Positions 7,464-15,032 of a DNA stretch of 17,918 nt are shown piece by piece. Source of the stretch: DATEMK01 sp035275625 (GTDB taxonomy: Bacteria; Bacteroidota; Bacteroidia; AKYH767-A; OLB10); contig DATEMK010000605.1 in the NCBI GenBank assembly GCA_035275625.1, positions 1-17,918 of the forward strand, given 5' to 3'. Each line of letters starts with the position of its first letter. The first letter of the stretch is position 1. A program made the translations under genes and the position numbers. A model generated the notes under the pieces. It saw only the letters and a program-made list of their open reading frames with translations. It searched no databases and was not told where the DNA came from.

Positions 7464-10400
7464 ATGTATTTAAATTGTCATACATATTTCAGCTTCAAAT
7501 ACGGTACTATGAGCCCGGAAGAGCTGCTGCGTGAAGCCCGGCAAAAGGGAATATCACATCTTGCGCTTACTGATATCAACAACACATCAGGAATACTTGA
7601 TTTTTTTCGCCTGGCTCAGAATTACGGTATAAAACCTATAGCAGGGATTGATTTCAGAAATGGGGCAGACCAAAAATTTATTGGGATTGCAAAAAATCAT
7701 CAGGGATTTTATGAACTCAATAAATTTTTGAGTGCATGTTCCTTATCAGGCGTAACAATTATTCCTGATAAAATCCCTGGTTTTGAAAATGCTTTTGTAA
7801 TATTTCCATTTGTATCAGCATTTCGCACGCTTTCTGAAAATGAATTTACCGGTATTAAGATTTCAGATTTAAACCGCCTGCAATTTTCCGAATGGAAAAA
7901 CCATCCTGACAAGCTGGTTATCCTTCACGCGGTTACCTTTAGAAATAAAACTGATTTTAATACTCATCGCTTACTGCGGGCTATTGATAAAAATACTTTG
8001 CTGAGTAAACTTTCCGTGACTGAACAGGCGCAACCAGGTGAAATTATGCTGGCAGAAAATGAACTGGAAAATAAATTGAGCGATCACTCATTTCTTATTG
8101 ACAACGTAAAAAAAATTTCAGAGCAATGCTCCATTGATTTTCAATTCGGAACAAACAAAAACAAAAAATATTTTACCGGTAGTGCAGATGGTGACCGTAT
8201 AAAATTAGAATCACTTTGCGAAGAAGGGTTGCATTACCGCTATAAAGACCCTGGTAAAAAGCGGGAACGGATAGAGAAAGAATTAAATATGATCCATGAG
8301 AAGGATTTTGCTTCTTATTTTTTAATCAATCATGAAATTGTTCAGTATGCAAAATATAAAAATTTTTTTTACGTAGGACGCGGAAGCGGGGCTAATAGTA
8401 TTGTGGCCTATTTGCTCGGCATAACGGATGTTGATCCTGTTGAACTTGACCTTTATTTTGAGCGGTTCATTAACCCCTCACGAATTAATCCCCCCGACTT
8501 TGATATTGACTTTTCATCGGATGACCGTCCGGAAATAATCAGGCATATTTTTGAAATATACGGCAACGATCATACAGCACAGCTGGCCACATACAATACC
8601 TTCCAGGCGAATTCGGTGATACGCGAACTGGGAAAAGTTTTCGGGTTGCCGAAAGCGGAAATTGATGCACTGGGCGATTCTGCGTCAGCCGCTCCCTCCC
8701 CCTCGGGGAGGGCCGGGGTGGGGCTTGATCACATTACCAGACTCCTATATAAATATGCGCAGCACATTCAGGACCTGCCTAACCACCTCAGCATCCATGC
8801 AGGCGGCATACTGATTTCTGAATTACCCATTCATTACTATACTGCCACAACCATACCGCCCAAGGGATTCCCGCTTACACAATTCAGCATGCTGGAAGCC
8901 GAAGATGCAGGGTTATACAAATTTGATATTCTTGCTCAACGCGGGCTTGGAAAAATAAAAGACGCGATTGAAATCATTCAACAAAATAAAAATGAAACGA
9001 TAGATATTCATGATGTACAAAAATTCAAAGAAGATAAAAAGGTAAGGCAAAATTTAATGAGCGCAAACCTGATGGGATGTTTTTATGTGGAGAGTCCCGC
9101 CATGCGAATGTTACTCACCAAACTTGAGGCAAAAACCTACCTGGATTTGGTGGCTGCAAGTTCTATCATCCGCCCGGGTGTAGCCTCCTCCGGAATGATG
9201 CGCGAGTACATTCTTCGCTTCAAAGGTAAACCTCCGACTTATGAGACGCCTAAACCCATTTATGATATTTTACATGACACATTTGGTGTGATGGTGTACC
9301 AGGAAGACGTGATTAAAGTAGCCTACTTTTTTGCCGGGCTCACTTTCGGTGAAGCAGATATGTTGCGGAGAGGCATGAGCGGAAAGTATCGCGCACGTGC
9401 AGAATTTCAGAAAGTGGAGAAGAAATTTTTTGATAATTGCAAAGAGAAGGGGTATGATGATAAAATAACCAAAGAAGTGTGGAGGCAGATAGAAAGCTTT
9501 GCCGGGTATGCATTCTCAAAAGGCCACAGCGCATCTTATGCTGTGGAGAGCTATCAATGCATGTTTTTAAAAACATATTATCCTCTCGAATATATGGTCG
9601 CTGTTATCAATAATGGCGGAGGATTTTATGCGTTAGAATTTTATGTGCATGAAGCGCGCATGTGCGGTGGCGCTATTCATGCGCCCGATATAAACAGAAG
9701 CGAAAGCGCTACCGTCATTTATGGCAGCGACATTTACCTCGGTTATGCCCACCTGCAGAATCTTGAAAAAAAAGTAATTGAAGACATTTTAAATGAGCGG
9801 TGCAGGAACGGACTGTTCACTTCTCTCGCTGATTTTATGAAGCGTGTTTCCATTGCCGTGGAACAACTGCGGATACTCATACGCACAGGGGCGTTCCGTT
9901 TTACAGGCAGAACAAAAAAACAATTGCTGTGGGATATTCATACCGAAGTGGGCGCAGCAAAAAAAACCGTTGCTAAAAAAGAATTGTTTGAAACAGAAAA
10001 GAAAGAATATGTACTTCCTGAATTGTATCATGGAAAGTTTGATGATGCTTTTGATGAAATGGAGTTGCTGGCTTTTCCGCTTTGTAATCCGTTTGAGTTG
10101 ATCGGAAGACAGAGGTCAGAGGACGGAGGACAGAACTTAAGCGCGAATGGTGTTTCTTCTCTGACTTCTGTCCTCCGTCCTCCGTCCTCTGTTCTCTTAG
10201 CGGCAGACTTAAAAAATTATAAAGGAAAGATTGTTGAGATAACTGGATATTATGTGACGAGCAAGCACACCCAAACAAAGCACAAAGAGCACATGATGTT
10301 CGGGACCTTTCTTGACAGGGATGGATATTTTTTTGATACCACTCATTTTCCTAAAATTGCAGCGCAGTTTCCTTTTACGGGCAGGGGATGTTATTGCATT

Positions 10401-10502
10401 AAAGGAAAAGTGGCTGAGGAATTCGGATTCTACAGTCTGGATGTAGTGGAAATGAAAAGGCTGGATTTTATTTCAAGAGAGGAAATCTTACAGGTACAAT
10501 AA
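7464..10502 (+). CDS. dnaE: DNA polymerase III alpha subunit paralogue (error-prone DnaE type)
   Basis: 1012 aa, C-family polymerase, shorter than replicative DnaE (about 1160 in E. coli). The N-terminal PHP domain (1-220) is eroded: the usual H-x-H motif reads N4-C5-H6, T-D-H reads T36-D37-I38, and the usual acidic ligand in K-P-I-x-G-x-E is D63. PHP metal-dependent activity is probably lost. The polymerase palm is intact: P-D345-F-D347-I-D and, in K-F-D-I-L, D488. The fingers, including the S-K-G-H-S-A-S-Y-A motif, are present. A C-terminal OB-fold-like segment (about 915-1000) follows. Two in-frame repeats interrupt it, near residues 409-421 and 881-911. It follows dinB, and pairing of a short alpha subunit with a Y-family polymerase suggests lesion bypass rather than bulk replication. 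The chromosomal replicative DnaE is presumably elsewhere, but this window cannot prove it. Confidence 0.88.
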   Translation: MYLNCHTYFSFKYGTMSPEELLREARQKGISHLALTDINNTSGILDFFRLAQNYGIKPIAGIDFRNGADQKFIGIAKNHQGFYELNKFLSACSLSGVTIIPDKIPGFENAFVIFPFVSAFRTLSENEFTGIKISDLNRLQFSEWKNHPDKLVILHAVTFRNKTDFNTHRLLRAIDKNTLLSKLSVTEQAQPGEIMLAENELENKLSDHSFLIDNVKKISEQCSIDFQFGTNKNKKYFTGSADGDRIKLESLCEEGLHYRYKDPGKKRERIEKELNMIHEKDFASYFLINHEIVQYAKYKNFFYVGRGSGANSIVAYLLGITDVDPVELDLYFERFINPSRINPPDFDIDFSSDDRPEIIRHIFEIYGNDHTAQLATYNTFQANSVIRELGKVFGLPKAEIDALGDSASAAPSPSGRAGVGLDHITRLLYKYAQHIQDLPNHLSIHAGGILISELPIHYYTATTIPPKGFPLTQFSMLEAEDAGLYKFDILAQRGLGKIKDAIEIIQQNKNETIDIHDVQKFKEDKKVRQNLMSANLMGCFYVESPAMRMLLTKLEAKTYLDLVAASSIIRPGVASSGMMREYILRFKGKPPTYETPKPIYDILHDTFGVMVYQEDVIKVAYFFAGLTFGEADMLRRGMSGKYRARAEFQKVEKKFFDNCKEKGYDDKITKEVWRQIESFAGYAFSKGHSASYAVESYQCMFLKTYYPLEYMVAVINNGGGFYALEFYVHEARMCGGAIHAPDINRSESATVIYGSDIYLGYAHLQNLEKKVIEDILNERCRNGLFTSLADFMKRVSIAVEQLRILIRTGAFRFTGRTKKQLLWDIHTEVGAAKKTVAKKELFETEKKEYVLPELYHGKFDDAFDEMELLAFPLCNPFELIGRQRSEDGGQNLSANGVSSLTSVLRPPSSVLLAADLKNYKGKIVEITGYYVTSKHTQTKHKEHMMFGTFLDRDGYFFDTTHFPKIAAQFPFTGRGCYCIKGKVAEEFGFYSLDVVEMKRLDFISREEILQVQ
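8691..8724. repeat. Palindromic repeat inside polymerase gene (PSPSGRAGVG type)
   Basis: Perfect 8-bp arms CCCTCCCC (8694-8701) and GGGGAGGG (8705-8712) with a 3-nt loop are followed by ccggggtgggg. It is translated in frame as A-P-S-P-S-G-R-A-G-V-G. The layout and plus-strand orientation are those of the copies at 1171 and 1916, although the host gene here is on the opposite strand from the porin. It lies between catalytic residues D347 and D488. Confidence 0.8.
10109..10192. repeat. Long inverted repeat inside polymerase gene (RSEDGGQ type)
   Basis: The 27-nt arms 10109-10135 and 10166-10192 are reverse complements at 25 of 27 positions; the inner 17 (10119-10135 and 10166-10182) are perfect. 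The loop is 30 nt. The arms are made of repeated gaggacggaggac-like units. It is translated in frame as a polar stretch that includes R-S-E-D-G-G-Q and S-V-L-R-P-P-S-S-V-L. It lies between the fingers/C-terminal helices and the OB-like segment of the PolIII-alpha protein. Confidence 0.8.
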
Positions 10503-10609
10503 CAAAAAAACATTTCATAAGAGACAATTTAGTTTGACGAAGACGGGTTAATAATCCTTCCGGTATACGGAATTCATTGTTAATTCTGCCCGAACATTTC
10601 CTTTTGTTG

Positions 10610-10628
10610 TACATTTGACTCCGTCAAA
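10610..10628 (+). promoter_or_regulatory. Possible promoter -7 element with overlapping palindrome upstream of M3 peptidase
   Basis: TACATTTG (10610-10617) matches TAnnTTTG and lies about 90 bp upstream of the peptidase ATG. It overlaps TTTGAC-TCC-GTCAAA (10614-10628), a perfect 6-3-6 inverted repeat that could be an operator. No TTTG at the expected upstream distance was found, so support for a promoter is weak. Confidence 0.3.
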
Positions 10629-10708
10629 AAAAAATTTGATAAAAAAGAACCAAACACAAATTTTTTTTCAATTATTCAATATTTCACAATGAAATTTAAA
10701 AAAAGCTT

Positions 10709-12865
10709 ATGCTCCGCAAACTCCGCATTTATTCTGTTCTGCTATTGGTTGCATTGATGATTACACATTGTACTGATAAAAAAATAAAAAACACCACAGC
10801 TTCAGGCGAAGAAGCCAATCCCCTGCTTCATCCATGGGAAGGGCCTTACAATGGCGTTCCCCCGTTTGATAAAATTAAAGTGGAACATTTTAAACCGGCC
10901 CTGGAAGCAGCCATGAATCAAAGCCGGGATGAAATTAATACGCTGGTTAATAATGCCGAAGCGCCCTCTTTTAAGAATACCATTGAAGGAATGGAAAAAA
11001 CCGGCACTGCGCTTAAACGTGTGCTGGCGATATACGGGATATGGAAAAATAACATGAGCACACCCGCATTGGACACCATCCAGGAAGAAATGGAACCGCG
11101 CCTGACTGCGTTTAATGATTCAATCATTCAGAATGCCGGGCTTTTTAAAAAGATAGAAACGGTATACAATGATCCTGCGAAAAAAGATTTGACCCCTGAA
11201 CAGCAGCGGTTGCTGGAACGTTACTACAAAAATTTTGTTTTGGCTGGCGCTAAGCTGGATGCGGAAAGCAAAGCGAAAGTAATGGAGATAAATCAAAAGC
11301 TGGCAGGGCTGTTTACCCGGTTCACCAAGCACCAGTTGTCAGATGAAGGCGATAAGTTTTTAGAATTGACAAGTGAAAAAGATCTTGACGGTTTACCCGG
11401 AGATTTAAAAACTGCTGCCTTGGAAGCAGCCAATTCAAAAAACAAAAAAGGAGAATGGGTGATAACTAATACCCGTTCGTCTGTAGCGCCTTTTATTACA
11501 TATAGTAACCGGAGGGATCTTCGCGAAAAAGCATGGCGCATGTTTATTAACCGCGGGGATAACGGAGATGCCAACGACAACAATGCGATCATTACAGAAA
11601 TTTTAGAGTTAAGGGCACAACGTGCACTATTGCTGGGATACCCTACACATGCTCATTGGCGCCTTGCTGATAAAATGGCCAAAACTCCTGAAAAGGCGAT
11701 GGCGCTGCTTGAATCCGTATGGACACCGGCAGTGATGAAGGTAAAAGAAGAAGTAAGCGACATGCAAAAGCTCACTGACAAAGAAGGCGCTCATATAAAA
11801 ATTGAGCCGTGGGATTATCGCTACTATGCTGAAAAAGTGCGTAAGGATAAATACGATATTAACCAGGAAGAAGTGAAACAATATTTACAATTGGAAAAAT
11901 TAAGAGAAGGGATGTTCTTTGTGGCAGGCGAATTATTTAACATGCAATTTACACAGGTAAATGATGTGCCTGTATATCACCCGGATATTCGTGTGTTTAA
12001 AGTTTCAGATAAAACTTCCGGTGAGCAGATCGGTTTGTGGTATTTCGATCCGTATGCCCGCCAGGGCAAACGTTCAGGCGCATGGATGAATGCTTACAGG
12101 GACCAGGAAAAATTGAATGGCGACATTACTACTATTGTTTCTAACAACTGCAATTTTATAAAAGGTAAAGAAGGCGAACCGGTGCTGATTTCATTTGATG
12201 ATGCAACCACTTTGTTTCATGAATTCGGTCACGCATTACACGGTTTGAATTCAAAGGTTACTTACCCGTTGCTCTCGGGAACAAACACGGCAACTGATTA
12301 TGTTGAATTTCCTTCGCAATTGTTAGAGCGCTGGCTGACCACTCCGCAGGTGCTGCAGAAATTTGCATTGCATTATAAAACCGGTGAACCCATTCCACAG
12401 GCTCTTGCAGACAAGATTCACAATTCCTCTAAATTCAACGAAGGATTTGCAACAGTTGAGTATCTTGCCAGCGCGCTTATTGATATGAAGCTGCACCTGG
12501 CAGGAAACATAAAAATTGATCCTGATTCTTTTGAGCGCACAACACTAACTGTACTAAACATGCCGCCTGAAATGGTGATGCGTCACCGGACTCCGCAGTT
12601 CGGGCATATTTTTGCTGATGACGGCTATTCTGCCGGTTACTATAGTTACCTGTGGTCGGATGTGCTTAGCGCAGATGCTTTTGAAGCGTTTACCGAAGCC
12701 GGTGGACCCTATGATAAAGCAGTCGCAAAACGCCTTGTTGACCATGTGTTCAGCGTTGGCGGAACGGTTGATGAAGCTGAAGGTTATCATGCCTTTCGCG
12801 GACGCGAACCAAACAGCAATGCACTGATGAGAGCACGCGGTTTTAAAGTTCCGGCTTCTAAATAA
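10709..12865 (+). CDS. dcp: M3 family zinc metallopeptidase, Dcp-like, probable lipoprotein
   Basis: 718 aa. The start has a basic stretch, a hydrophobic core (Y-S-V-L-L-L-V-A-L-M-I) and Cys21, suggesting lipoprotein export. The -1 residue is His (I-T-H-C), unusual for a lipobox, where Gly, Ala or Ser is expected. The zinc site is H504-E-F-G-H508 with the third ligand E533 in D-Y-V-E-F-P-S-Q, exactly 29 residues after the first His as in thimet oligopeptidase. Late motifs, including F-A-D-D-G-Y-S-A-G-Y-Y-S-Y-L-W-S, match peptidyl-dipeptidase Dcp. Such enzymes remove C-terminal dipeptides from oligopeptides; here that would be in the periplasm or at a membrane surface. It is 206 bp downstream of the polymerase gene with its own possible promoter, so it is probably not part of the mutagenesis module. 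It converges on the TPR membrane gene with a 48-bp gap and no clear terminator. Confidence 0.88.
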   Translation: MLRKLRIYSVLLLVALMITHCTDKKIKNTTASGEEANPLLHPWEGPYNGVPPFDKIKVEHFKPALEAAMNQSRDEINTLVNNAEAPSFKNTIEGMEKTGTALKRVLAIYGIWKNNMSTPALDTIQEEMEPRLTAFNDSIIQNAGLFKKIETVYNDPAKKDLTPEQQRLLERYYKNFVLAGAKLDAESKAKVMEINQKLAGLFTRFTKHQLSDEGDKFLELTSEKDLDGLPGDLKTAALEAANSKNKKGEWVITNTRSSVAPFITYSNRRDLREKAWRMFINRGDNGDANDNNAIITEILELRAQRALLLGYPTHAHWRLADKMAKTPEKAMALLESVWTPAVMKVKEEVSDMQKLTDKEGAHIKIEPWDYRYYAEKVRKDKYDINQEEVKQYLQLEKLREGMFFVAGELFNMQFTQVNDVPVYHPDIRVFKVSDKTSGEQIGLWYFDPYARQGKRSGAWMNAYRDQEKLNGDITTIVSNNCNFIKGKEGEPVLISFDDATTLFHEFGHALHGLNSKVTYPLLSGTNTATDYVEFPSQLLERWLTTPQVLQKFALHYKTGEPIPQALADKIHNSSKFNEGFATVEYLASALIDMKLHLAGNIKIDPDSFERTTLTVLNMPPEMVMRHRTPQFGHIFADDGYSAGYYSYLWSDVLSADAFEAFTEAGGPYDKAVAKRLVDHVFSVGGTVDEAEGYHAFRGREPNSNALMRARGFKVPASK

Positions 12866-12913
12866 AACATTGCAGTTAAATTACTTCATAGTTCATGCAA
12901 AGGAGTGAGCTAA

Positions 12914-14899
12914 CTATTTCCCAGCCTGATTTTTCATCTGCACAGTCATATCAAGAAACCGCTTAATATCTGCGTCATTGGGTGCAAACGAAAGCGCTTT
13001 TTGAAAAGCATCTATTGCAAGATCATATTCTTTTTTTGTTCCGTAGCAGCTTCCGAGATTTTTCCATGCATCGGCATAGTCAGGCTTTAATGCAAGTGTT
13101 TTTTTATAAACAGTAATGGCATTATCGAAATCGCCTTTACCAAAGTAAGCCGCCCCGAGGCTGTTATAAGCACCGGCAAAATCAGGCTGAAGCGATATCG
13201 CTTTCTGCAATACTGTTATAGAGCTGTCATACTGGTGAACTTTGAAATACATATTGCCAAGATTAAAGTATCCTAACTGCAGCTTTGGCAACCGTTGCAC
13301 CACTGTCCTGTAATAATACAAGGCTTTATCCGGCTGTTTTTTTTGCTCATATAAATCCCCCAAACCAAAGTAGGACTGGTAATGATCCGGATGAATGGCA
13401 ATGCATTTATTGAATTCTTCAATGGCGATGTTGTAATAGTTTTCAATTTCATTGGCAGGTACCTTATTTTCTTTTACTTCCTGCACCATGTGATTGGCAT
13501 AGAGGAAATGCACGCGTGAGCTGTTGGGTGCATTTACGGCATCCGCGCTGAAAATGGTCGTATCATTCTTCCAGTCAGGGTTGCGTGCAATAGTTTTTAT
13601 GCTTGCCGCTAATAAAATAATACACACCAGGTATGAAAAGTTTTTATTGTAGCTGAACAAATTTTCCAACCGGGCAAAATGGAATTTAGCATTAAAATCA
13701 ATTTTGAATAATCGCCCGGTCAATATCACAATTACTATTGCAAATCCAAGCGAAGGCATGTAAAGAAACCGTTCCGCCATGGTGCTTCGTGTAAGGAATA
13801 AAACATTTGCCACAATGCTCATGATGATGAGAAAATACAAAATGCCAAATGCAACAGGATCTTTTTTAGGAATTCGAATCAGGGCATAAATACCGAATCC
13901 AAAATAAGCAAACAATGCAAATAAAGAAACGGGATTGGTGAGAGGAACCAAAGGAATCTCATTGAAACTGTAATCTATGCTCATCGGATGAGGAAAAAAT
14001 AAAAGCTTCAGGTATAATCCGAGCATATAAAATGCTGTTCCTTTTTCGAGATTAAAATTTCCATTGGCGCCAACCAATGCATTATCACTTAAAGGAATAT
14101 CGCTTATGTTCAGCACATCGCTTAACACGATTGCGCGTATGGTCATATAAACCCCTGCCGGTACTATTGCAATTGCAGAAATCATCATGTTGCGTTTTAG
14201 AGTTGCCTGGCTGAAGCAATAAATCATCAACGGAATAACAGCAACCAGGGTGATAGCGCTTTCTTTGCTCATCAGCGCAAGAAAATAAAATACACAGGCT
14301 TTCACCAGCAGGGAGATTTCAGGAGCTTTTATATAGCAAAGAAAATTGTCAAGCGCGAGAATGCAGAAAAGAAAACAGAGTATTTCATCGCGGCTTTTAA
14401 TATTTGCAACCACTTCGGTATGGATGGGATGAGCAATCCATATAAGAGTAACAGCAAATGGCAGCAAAATGTTTTTACCTTCAAACATGTTGCATAAAAA
14501 TCTTATCAGCACAACAGCGGTAAGTGCATATAGCAATACATTGATCCAATGGCCAAGGGCAGGCGTTTTAGGCGCAATGCCCCATTCAGCAGCAAACATT
14601 ACCATGCTCAGCGGACGGTACAGCCAGTCTTCTTCTCCGTTTAATCCATACCAATAAGAAGTATGCAATAATTCCGGGATACCTGCAAACCCCTTCATGG
14701 TGATTTGATTGCCATAAATAGTCGGAAAATCATCATAAGCAAATTCATGGTTCAGCGTATTGCTGTAAAGTAAAAATGCAAATACAGCACATATAATATA
14801 CATTGTGCTATTCAGCGAAGAAGATGAAGCAGGTTTTGTTTTTACCTTCTGTTTTTCTGTCGGTTTAACGGGAGCTTTTGTTCTTTTCATAACAGGCAT
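12914..14899 (-). CDS. Multi-pass membrane protein with C-terminal TPR repeats (TMTC-like, GT-C fold candidate)
   Basis: 661 aa. A short basic, Lys/Ser-rich N-terminus precedes a first membrane helix (about 32-46). The first loop contains F-A-Y-D56-D57, as in GT-C glycosyltransferases, where acidic residues in this loop take part in catalysis. The motif H-P-I-H-T-E-V-V-A-N-I-K-S-R-D-E is characteristic of TMTC-type proteins. About ten hydrophobic segments follow to about residue 435. Residues about 475-650 hold roughly five TPR units (for example G-Y-F-N-L-G-N-M-Y and A-W-K-N-L-G-S-C-Y). The likely role is transfer of a lipid-linked sugar to protein, with TPRs for partner binding, but no donor or acceptor can be read from the sequence. 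Met1 or Met4 could be the start; I keep the longer form. It is downstream of the T9SS-protein gene on the same strand but separated from it by a good terminator. Confidence 0.78.
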   Translation of the reverse strand: MPVMKRTKAPVKPTEKQKVKTKPASSSSLNSTMYIICAVFAFLLYSNTLNHEFAYDDFPTIYGNQITMKGFAGIPELLHTSYWYGLNGEEDWLYRPLSMVMFAAEWGIAPKTPALGHWINVLLYALTAVVLIRFLCNMFEGKNILLPFAVTLIWIAHPIHTEVVANIKSRDEILCFLFCILALDNFLCYIKAPEISLLVKACVFYFLALMSKESAITLVAVIPLMIYCFSQATLKRNMMISAIAIVPAGVYMTIRAIVLSDVLNISDIPLSDNALVGANGNFNLEKGTAFYMLGLYLKLLFFPHPMSIDYSFNEIPLVPLTNPVSLFALFAYFGFGIYALIRIPKKDPVAFGILYFLIIMSIVANVLFLTRSTMAERFLYMPSLGFAIVIVILTGRLFKIDFNAKFHFARLENLFSYNKNFSYLVCIILLAASIKTIARNPDWKNDTTIFSADAVNAPNSSRVHFLYANHMVQEVKENKVPANEIENYYNIAIEEFNKCIAIHPDHYQSYFGLGDLYEQKKQPDKALYYYRTVVQRLPKLQLGYFNLGNMYFKVHQYDSSITVLQKAISLQPDFAGAYNSLGAAYFGKGDFDNAITVYKKTLALKPDYADAWKNLGSCYGTKKEYDLAIDAFQKALSFAPNDADIKRFLDMTVQMKNQAGK

Positions 14900-14952
14900 T
14901 CAGGAAATAATCCGCAAACGAAATTAGGTAAAAACATAAGACAGACCAATTT

Positions 14953-14984
14953 TTCTCCTTTGAAGAGGGAGAAGAGAGAGGTAA
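14953..14984. repeat. Degenerate palindromic repeat upstream of the TPR membrane gene
   Basis: tttctcctttgaagagggag followed by aagagagagg resembles a decayed copy of the C-arm/G-arm family (compare 1171-1209), with a purine-rich tail. Pairing is imperfect. It lies between the T9SS-gene terminator and the TPR gene start. Confidence 0.35.
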
Positions 14985-15014
14985 AAAAAATGCCCCCATT
15001 GCTGAGGGCATTCT
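14985..15014 (-). terminator. Rho-independent terminator of the T9SS-protein gene
   Basis: On the minus strand AATGCCCTC, loop AGCAAT, GGGGGCATT forms a nine-pair stem with one G-T pair, followed directly by a run of about eight or nine T. It starts some 20 bp after the stop codon. This is the clearest terminator in the window. Coordinates may be off by one or two bases. Confidence 0.85.
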
Positions 15015-15032
15015 TAACCAAATCTGAAAATA

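Noticed and set aside
9973..10278. Antisense open frame spanning the inverted repeat in the polymerase gene
   Set aside because: It exists because the palindromic repeat is open on both strands; it has no start context or recognisable protein family.
10558..10586. Inverted repeats TTCCG/CGGAA and GAATT/AATTC after the polymerase gene as a terminator
   Set aside because: Stems are only 5 bp with no following T run on the plus strand.
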